Of a DNA stretch of 64,000 nt, positions 57,781-64,000 are shown one piece after another (within the stretch, counting starts at the first letter, position 1; the number at the start of each line of letters is the position of its first letter). Both the position numbers and the translations under genes were made by a program. The stretch is from Rhinopomastus cyanomelas. Taxonomy: Eukaryota; Chordata; Aves; Bucerotiformes; Rhinopomastidae. Where the stretch lies: the NCBI GenBank assembly GCA_013400115.1, contig VXBP01003670.1, positions 35,105 to 99,104 of the forward strand, in the 5' to 3' direction. Below the pieces are notes generated by a model. The model saw nothing but the letters and a program-made list of their open reading frames with translations, was not told where the DNA came from and ran no database searches.

Positions 57781-60188
57781 TTGGAAATGCCATACAGCTG
57801 AAGACCCTTAATCCAGTGGAGAAGTGGTTGTGCTAGGCAAACGTGGCACTTGGAGAGGGGCACCTTGAGGTTGGTGGTCTTGGAGTCTGCTGTGTCTTGG
57901 GAGAGTGCCGTTACGTGATTTTGATGCCACTGTGCCTCAGCAGGTGCCATTTGGCCATGAGTGTGGCCATACAGAAGCGTTGCAACTGTTTGTGTTTGAT
58001 CCTACAGTTTCGTTCCTGACTCTGGTAGCAGAAATGCGGTGGCATCGTAGCAGGACAGGTCAGATGCCGGTGTGAGCTTTACGAGTGGAGTTCTTCCTCC
58101 ATTAAACGTTACTCTCGTTTAAGATAGCAGCAGTTAATTACATGCATCTCACTCAAGGATCTGCTTGTTACCTGAGCAGGCCCTTTGCTAAATACATATC
58201 TTTCTGCAAAAATCACAGTGGATTCAGTCTGTAGCTGAAAGCCCTAGACATATCCCAAGCATCACTGTGTAATTTTGATGCTTAAAGCATGGATTTCCTC
58301 AGTATTTAGCCTGCACTGCTACTTCAGATTCCTGACTTGGCAGGTGTATTGCTCACGTCCCTGGCTTTTTGGACAATAAACTGAGCACATTTTCATTGTA
58401 CAGTCAAAAACTGCAACTAGAAAACGAAAGTAGAAGGGAGTTGAGTTTCTTTTTTCTTTCCCCCCTTTTTTTTTTTTTTTTTGGTGTGTTAAATTGGTTA
58501 AGGACAAAACGTGTTTCCAGATGGTCTCTCTCTTACATTGTGCTGCCTTCTACGCTAGGGCCATCTGTAACTCCTTAGTTAATTTCCACTGGTCTAATTC
58601 TGTACTTGCATGTATGTATCTAGAATAGATTTGACCAAAATATGGGGCTTTTATGTACTGGTTGTGGGATATTTTCAGAGTAATATATTGCAGAGCTTGG
58701 CGGCTCTGCCCTCTGTATAGACAGAGGATGCCAGAGGGTAGGGGAATGGCCTCCTCTCGTATCTTCTCCAGTTCTTTGGAGGCTCTTAAACTTAAAGGCA
58801 GACAAGAAGCAGATTTAGCTCAGCACATGTAGATGCAGTGGGAAGCACTGTGTTTGAGCCCACAATATTTATTTGGTACAACTTTTATATTGTTTAAAAA
58901 CCTCATCCATTGAAAAAGGCCTCTCCTCACTCTTTTCCCAAAGATAGTAATTTAAAGCTTTCAGGATAATGGTGGGAAAAATCTGTGCAGATGCACTGCT
59001 GTGATGGCAGCAGCTTTTATTCTTTTCCCATTGAAACGGCGGTTTTCAACGAGTTGGAATTGCAGTGTCGTTTTTAACTGACCACAATGAAAAAAAGAAA
59101 AAGTGAGGAGGAAAACAGTAACAGAGGAAACACCTGAAAGCATCAACATGTCTGGAGGGTTTGTCACTGTGTTTTGATTTCCAGAATGTCTCCTCTCTTT
59201 ATACAACTCAAATAGTTCCTAAAGTACAACATAATTAAGAAGTAAATCAAAGTCGTATATCTGTTGTGTTCAGTGGGGGTTTTCTTGAATTCCAGAACTA
59301 TTTAAGAGTGTTTGTTTTAGAAAAGATGTACAGGGCAGTGCAATTACTTTTGTCACCTCATCTATTTAGGTTCAGTTGTCTAACTTTTATTTCTAACTGG
59401 TTTACTTGCCTACTTGACTTTTAATGGCTGCACCTTCTTTAATTAATGTTATACAATCCTTTCTCAGTGCCTCAGACAATGAAAAGAAACCAGTGATACC
59501 ATTTCCTCTTTGTCTCTGGCACCGTTTTGCTCTCTCCTTATTTTAAGGAGAACAATAACAGTGCTGTTGTTTCTGTCTCCTTGTAGATCTTTCATAAGGG
59601 GTGTTTTCAGGCAATGAAAACCACAAAGCATATGGATCAAAAAGAATGGGATCCAGGTGATGAAAGCAATTGTTTCTTGGTGCCTCTCTTGATTTTCCTT
59701 AGGGTTTGTGCTGAAAGGTTGAGGTTGAAGTCAGATGATAATTTTCCAGGCTCCTTGCATGGTTTAACCATCATCCCCTTGTTGTTGGGAGAGTTGGCTG
59801 AATCCATTTTCTTACCAGTTTCAGATGGAGATTTTCGTCGCTCTTGCTGGGAAGTGCTGTCATTTCTTTACACAGAACTAGTGAATACCAAATGTTGCTC
59901 TGATTTGCTCCATTTGCTTCACTGTAAATAAAATGGCTTTCCTCATTACCTGAGCCTAGGAACAGCAGTAATCTGACATTTCTGCTTTGGTAGGATGTTT
60001 ATTCCATGTATTTCAGTTTATGACTAATGTTACTGGTCAGAAATACCACTGTCTGCGTCTGGGAAACAGTCCTAAGGGTCCATCTCTAGACCCCACATTG
60101 ATGCTGTCCGTGAAAGACAGCAGTTCCAGCAAGCTAGGTTGTCCCAGTGCTCCTGTTCTGCCTTTGGGTTTTCCCAAATGACTTCAAG
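57781..60188. other. Non-coding unique sequence, end of the CR1-free stretch
   Basis: Contains a poly-C/poly-T tract (about 58,448-58,483). The 105-codon + frame at 59,614-59,931 ends with AATAAA overlapping its stop but has no homology I recognise. No repeat copy seen. Confidence 0.5.
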
Positions 60189-60425
60189 TTTCAACAGGAT
60201 AGCTTTAGACTAGACATCAGGAAGAAATTCTTCATTGAGAGAGTGGTCAGGCACTGGAATGGGCTGCCCAGGGTGGTGGTTGAGTCCCCATCCCTGGATG
60301 TGTTTGTAACTCTCTTGGATGTAGCGTTGGGAGATCTACTTTAGGAGTGACCTTGTAGGGTAGGATTGATGGTTGGACTTGATGATCCCAAGGGTCTTTT
60401 CCAGCCTGAATGATTCTGTGATTCT
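60189..60425 (+). mobile_element. CR1 LINE 3' fragment, group II
   Basis: Opens 'ttcaacaggatagctttaga', then 'gacatcaggaagaaattctt', 'gtggtcaggcactggaatgg', 'ggacttgatgatcccaaggg' and 'cctgaatgattctgtgattc'. The frame 60,147-60,344 reads 'FRLDIRKKFFIERVVRHW' and 'NGLPRVVVESPSLDVF', the ORF2 end, still open. It is the best kept group II copy. Confidence 0.94.
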
Positions 60426-62754
60426 ACAAGACAATACATGAAGAGGAAAGGGTTTTTATAATTCAGTTCTTTCTGTAAAGTGCCTTCTGCAGTACAGAAC
60501 TGCATAGCTGTTGCTGTTGGCTGCTGCAGAATCCATCTTACCAGGAAGCCAGAGAGGGTGCCAACATGCTTCTCTTTTTCTTCTCATTGTCTTGTTCGTG
60601 TTTTTTCTCCTTCCTACCTCAAAGGAGAGAAATAAACATCTGAGTTGGCTGCTACCCTGTAACAACTTTTCCCTCAATGTGATGGGTAGAATAAATGGCA
60701 AAATGATATTGTTCAGAATGATTGGTCTCAGTTGGGCTGCTATAAATTCACCAATGTTGTAATGACAGATACTGAAAATAGAAGGATAAACTTTCTTTCC
60801 AAATGAGGAGCTCTTCCTCCTTTTCCTGATCTCCTCTAGTCTATTGTCATACAGTCACCTCTGTGTTATTTGAGAACCTCCAACTATCAATTAAATGTGA
60901 CTCTTGATCTCCTGGAGGTCCTCTTTGTGTTGTAGTCAAGCATTCAGTCTGCCTCTTGCAGCTTTTCTTAGTTCAGGGGATCATAGTTTTCCAAAGTGGG
61001 CCGTCTGGTCTGGTCCCTGTGTCTCTCTGCAGCATCTGCTGGAGTGATGTGGTAACAGCCGTGAGTCCTAAGAGTGCTGGCACACAGGTCTTACCAGTGG
61101 GGAAAGTTTATTGGGAAGAAAGGAAAGAAAGACCTCAAAGAAGACTTCATTGTGCTGCTGTGACAGCACATTCCCAGAGCCCAGTTTGGCTGTAGATCGG
61201 TCTTGTTTTACCTTTCAACAACAGAGTTACATTTAATTTCATGATAATGAAATTCCCAGTCATTTCCAGTATTTTCTTTCTCCTTGTGTGTGGAAATACA
61301 GGAGTAAATAAATCTTTCATGCACATCTGCAATACGTGCTTTTCAAAACACACCCATTATTCAGCCACAGTGGTGTTTGAAGATGGCTTTTGTAGTCATT
61401 AACTTGAAAAATATTTAAGTAATAATAAACTTTGTTTATAAATAAATATGTTTTGCTCAAAAATACTGAAGGAATAATAAACAGAGTAAAATATGCGAGT
61501 CCAGTATTTATGCCGTAATAAATAGTTGCTAAAAAGCAATGGTCTGTAGGCACAGTACATCCCCTGGTGTCCAAAAATGCACTCATGAAATCCTCAAATG
61601 AACCCAAGAGCAGTTGTGACAGTTGGCAGCGCTGCACAATAACCTGCGAGAGATGAATTACTAACGGATCGCAGCTACCAGCGTTGTGCCCACACTTGGA
61701 GTAGGGGCTATGGACTGATGCAGTTTGGGTTAGTGAATAGCTGGCCTCCTGGAGTCACGGTTGCTATACAAGAAGAACAAAACTGTGATGACGATTCAGC
61801 AACTCTGCGATAACTGCAAGAGGTATTTCCACAGGATGGTTTCATCACTCAAAAAAGCCTCAGTTTTCAGGTTGAAAGTAGCTTTTAGAAGATGGGAAAA
61901 TGGATACCCAAACAACGTTCCTTTGTACCCGTTTGGTTGTACCCAAACAGTATTCGTGGTACTACCCAGTTGGAAGAGTAAAGCAGAAGAGTAAGCAGGA
62001 AGATTTGAATGCACTCTGATTACTTATTTATAGTAGTAAGGATAATCAGTGGATTGGGGGGGAAAATCGTATTAATAGAGCTGCCATGAAAATGAAAATA
62101 ATTGAGAACAGTATTCTAGCAGCATTACAAATGCTGATGAAAGAACCAGTGGTTAGAATTCTCTTGTGGAATTAAATATGTCAAAACAACTTCTACACAG
62201 TGGAAGCAGATTCTGTGTAAAAGCCAACAAAGCTAAAAAACTCAGAAGACAAACAAATTTACCAAGGAAGAGTGGAGTACAAATGAAAATTCAAAAGGGC
62301 TGACCGTGGTATTATTTAACTTTTTCATACATCAGTAGGATAATGGAAAGTGGAAAGCAAAATATCTTCAAATGTGTTTGCCCTAGGTAACTCCACATCT
62401 GTTTGGCTTTAAACTTTAATGGAGTCATAAGATAAAGGCTCTTTTAAAATAAATTCCAGCCTCATGCTATGTGCTGGTTTAGATTCAGCCAGCCTCATAA
62501 GCTGGTGCTGCTACGTTACATTTAGGATCCGTAAATCTCTGCTGTTGCAGCACCCCCACTGGTGGAACAAGCAGAAAGGAGCAAGATGTTTGGATCTGTC
62601 ACTGTTGAATGACGCAGGGCTGCGATGCCTGTCACAAGTTGTGCTTTTCGTGCCGTATAAAGCACTCTGGTGATGGGTGGATGTGAAGTCCTCATTTCCC
62701 TAGTCCAGAGCAATTTATTCTGAATTGTCCAGAATCAGTGGTCCAGAGGTGTTT
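60426..62754. other. Non-coding unique sequence, about 2.3 kb
   Basis: Frames of 83, 79, 106 and 77 codons on both strands, none with recognised motifs. AT-rich part at 61,400-61,520. No gene or repeat recognised. Confidence 0.5.
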
Positions 62755-62895
62755 ATCAGGGATGGAGGTGAAGCTGTGTGGCCTGTAGTTTCCTGCTGTC
62801 TACCTAACACTGGAGTGGCATCAGCTTTCTCCCAGTCCACCCAAATGGTGCATCATATTGGGGCCCATGGATTTGTGGCTTAGGGCGTTTGTCTG
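62755..62895 (-). mobile_element. Degraded CR1 ORF2 fragment from the start of the reverse transcriptase domain
   Basis: The + strand words 'gtgtggcctgtagtttcctg', 'cagctttctcccagtccacc' and 'ggcccatggatttgtgg' are the antisense of the region that in CR1 ORF2 encodes the 'KSMGPDGIHP...' and 'NYRPVSLT' motifs at the start of the RT domain. In this copy 'HKSMGP' survives in one minus frame and then decays with stops and deletions (the region between the two motifs is shortened). It is the only piece of RT domain I see in the window. Confidence 0.72.
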
Positions 62896-62956
62896 GATGA
62901 TCTCTAACCCAGACCCCTCAAAGACTTCTATCCTCCAGATTTTCTCCCATAGCTTG

Positions 62957-63030
62957 GTAGAGTAGGATTATTGATTGGACTTGATCTCAAGGGTCTTTTC
63001 CAACCAGAATAATTCTAAGATTCTGTGATT
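62957..63030 (+). mobile_element. CR1 LINE 3' tip, group II
   Basis: About 74 bases: 'gtaggattattgattggact', 'tgatctcaagggtcttttcc' and 'aaccagaataattctaagat', then 'tctgtgatt'. Strongly 5'-truncated. Confidence 0.9.
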
Positions 63031-63528
63031 CAAGCTATGGGCATTTGGGTCAGGTGGTAGAGTGGACTCTCAGAGCAAGGATTCTACATTCTAAAAGGAC
63101 TTCCCATCTTCTCCAGGGCAGAAAACCTTCTGTACTCACAAGAGCAGTATGAGCTGATACTGTCAACTCATGGTACCCTGAGTGCTGCTTTAGTAAAAAT
63201 TCCCATAAGACTGGTGCCTAGCTGGAGACTTGTAGGGAGCTCTGTTTCAGGAGCATGGAATTAAAAGGAGTGTGGATGAGTGGGTGTAGGTGTGGGGAAC
63301 ATCTGATGGAGAGTAGCATAGAAAGAAACCAAAAAACCCAGGAATGCAAATAAATGAACAGGAGTGATTACACCTTCGTGATGGAACCAAACCCGCTGCA
63401 TGTTTTGCTGTTTGAGGCATGGACAGGTCTCCTCAAGGCCGTGTGTGTCAGGGTGATGTTTTGAGGCACACACAGGTACTTCTCGGCATGTGTAGCTTTT
63501 TTCTCCTAAATAAATAGAAAAAGAAGTC
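63031..63528. other. Non-coding unique sequence
   Basis: A 70-codon minus frame (63,261-63,473) without motif. No repeat recognised. Confidence 0.5.
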
Positions 63529-63595
63529 TTTAGGCTGGACTTGATCTTAAGAGGTCTTTTGCAGCCTAAATCATTATGTGGTTCTGTAATTCTGT
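63529..63595 (+). mobile_element. CR1 LINE 3' tip, group II-like
   Basis: About 67 bases: 'taggctggacttgatcttaa', 'gaggtcttttgcagcctaaa' and 'tcattatgtggttctgtaat'. Strongly 5'-truncated and moderately diverged. Confidence 0.85.
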
Positions 63596-64000
63596 TTCAG
63601 ATAGGGCACCTATATCCTCCTGGAAAATATGTTTGCTTGCCAGATGTGTTGCGATGGATGGCTGGTCATCCCTCCAAGCTGGAGGGGTCCTAGAGCTTAA
63701 AATGTTCTTGGGCTGTTTTTTTAAGCCGATGGTACCGATTGCCCCCAGGTTAATGGTAAAACCATCCACTCATGGTGTTTTTCCAAGAGTTGTATGAACG
63801 GCGCTAGGACATTTTATATGGCAGCCTGTTGAAACAATACAGGATGGGGAGACATTAGTCACCTTGGTTTCCACCTTTGGTCAATCTGTGCTGGGGAAAA
63901 CACAGCCAGTGTCATCTCATGTCTAGAAACACTTGAAGTGACCCCTCATTTTACAAGCAATCGAGACCTAGCCAAGCGTTCCGCAACTTTGGTCATCGCA
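63596..64000. other. Non-coding sequence to the window edge
   Basis: Two opposite-strand frames of 73 and 67 codons overlap each other (63,566-63,797). No gene or repeat recognised. Confidence 0.5.

Noticed and set aside
59614..59931. 105-codon frame with AATAAA overlapping its stop
   Set aside because: Tempting as a short gene end, but no homology, no upstream exon and no codon signature; AATAAA is common in AT-rich DNA.
1..64000. CRISPR arrays, operons, phage or bacterial mobile systems
   Set aside because: The sequence is avian nuclear DNA dominated by CR1; no regular direct-repeat/spacer array or gene cluster is present.
1..64000. Endogenous retrovirus or LTR element
   Set aside because: I looked for paired LTR-like direct repeats, primer-binding sites and gag/pol-like frames and saw none. 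The only long direct repeat is the assembly duplication. A solo LTR could still be missed without a library search.

Overview
This is a 64 kb piece of a bird nuclear genome that I read as intergenic or intronic. I found no protein-coding exon, rRNA or tRNA that I can support. The main evidence for a bird is about 44 fragments of the CR1 non-LTR retrotransposon (LINE). Many end in the avian CR1 3' terminus, with octamer-like ATTCTGTG repeats, and several keep a readable C-terminal part of CR1 ORF2. By my tally CR1 covers roughly 13 kb, about a fifth of the window. Most birds carry far less; woodpeckers and relatives (Piciformes) and hoopoe/hornbill lineages are known for CR1 loads of this size, so one of those is my best guess at the host (inference).

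Layout. 1-34,000: CR1 copies every 0.5-2.5 kb on both strands, separated by non-coding sequence. This part also holds an AGAATATAG-type simple repeat (1711-1890), a TTTGG-type minisatellite joined to the 5' end of a CR1 copy (24,861-25,231) and a TG/TA microsatellite (29,020-29,085). 33,964-34,000: a 25-G homopolymer followed by an 8-N gap. 35,925-40,354: a 2.05 kb block present twice, plus a third partial copy between two single-N gaps. The partial copy ends in AGATCGGA, the start of the common Illumina adapter. I read this block as an assembly artefact (two haplotypes laid end to end), not a biological duplication. 40,355-53,535: CR1-rich again, with a head-to-head pair at 43-44.5 kb. 53,536-60,188: the longest CR1-free stretch (6.65 kb), with a 27-bp AT-rich tandem array and candidate conserved non-coding sequence near 56.9-57.8 kb. 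60,189-64,000: a few CR1 tails and one degraded reverse-transcriptase-domain fragment.

By shared diagnostic sequence I sort the CR1 copies into six informal groups (I-VI; my labels, not database names). Group I (tail 'agggattggaagggacct', ORF2 end 'HINLRRNFF...VRVTEHW') is the most numerous and most uniform, and is probably the youngest. Groups II-VI and some unassigned copies look older. No copy is full length; all seen here are dead on arrival or decayed.

I did not find a new biological system. The observations most worth checking are the false duplication with its adapter remnant, the group I burst, the CR1-linked minisatellite, the CR1 fragments that lack their 3' ends, and the CR1-free candidate regulatory stretches.
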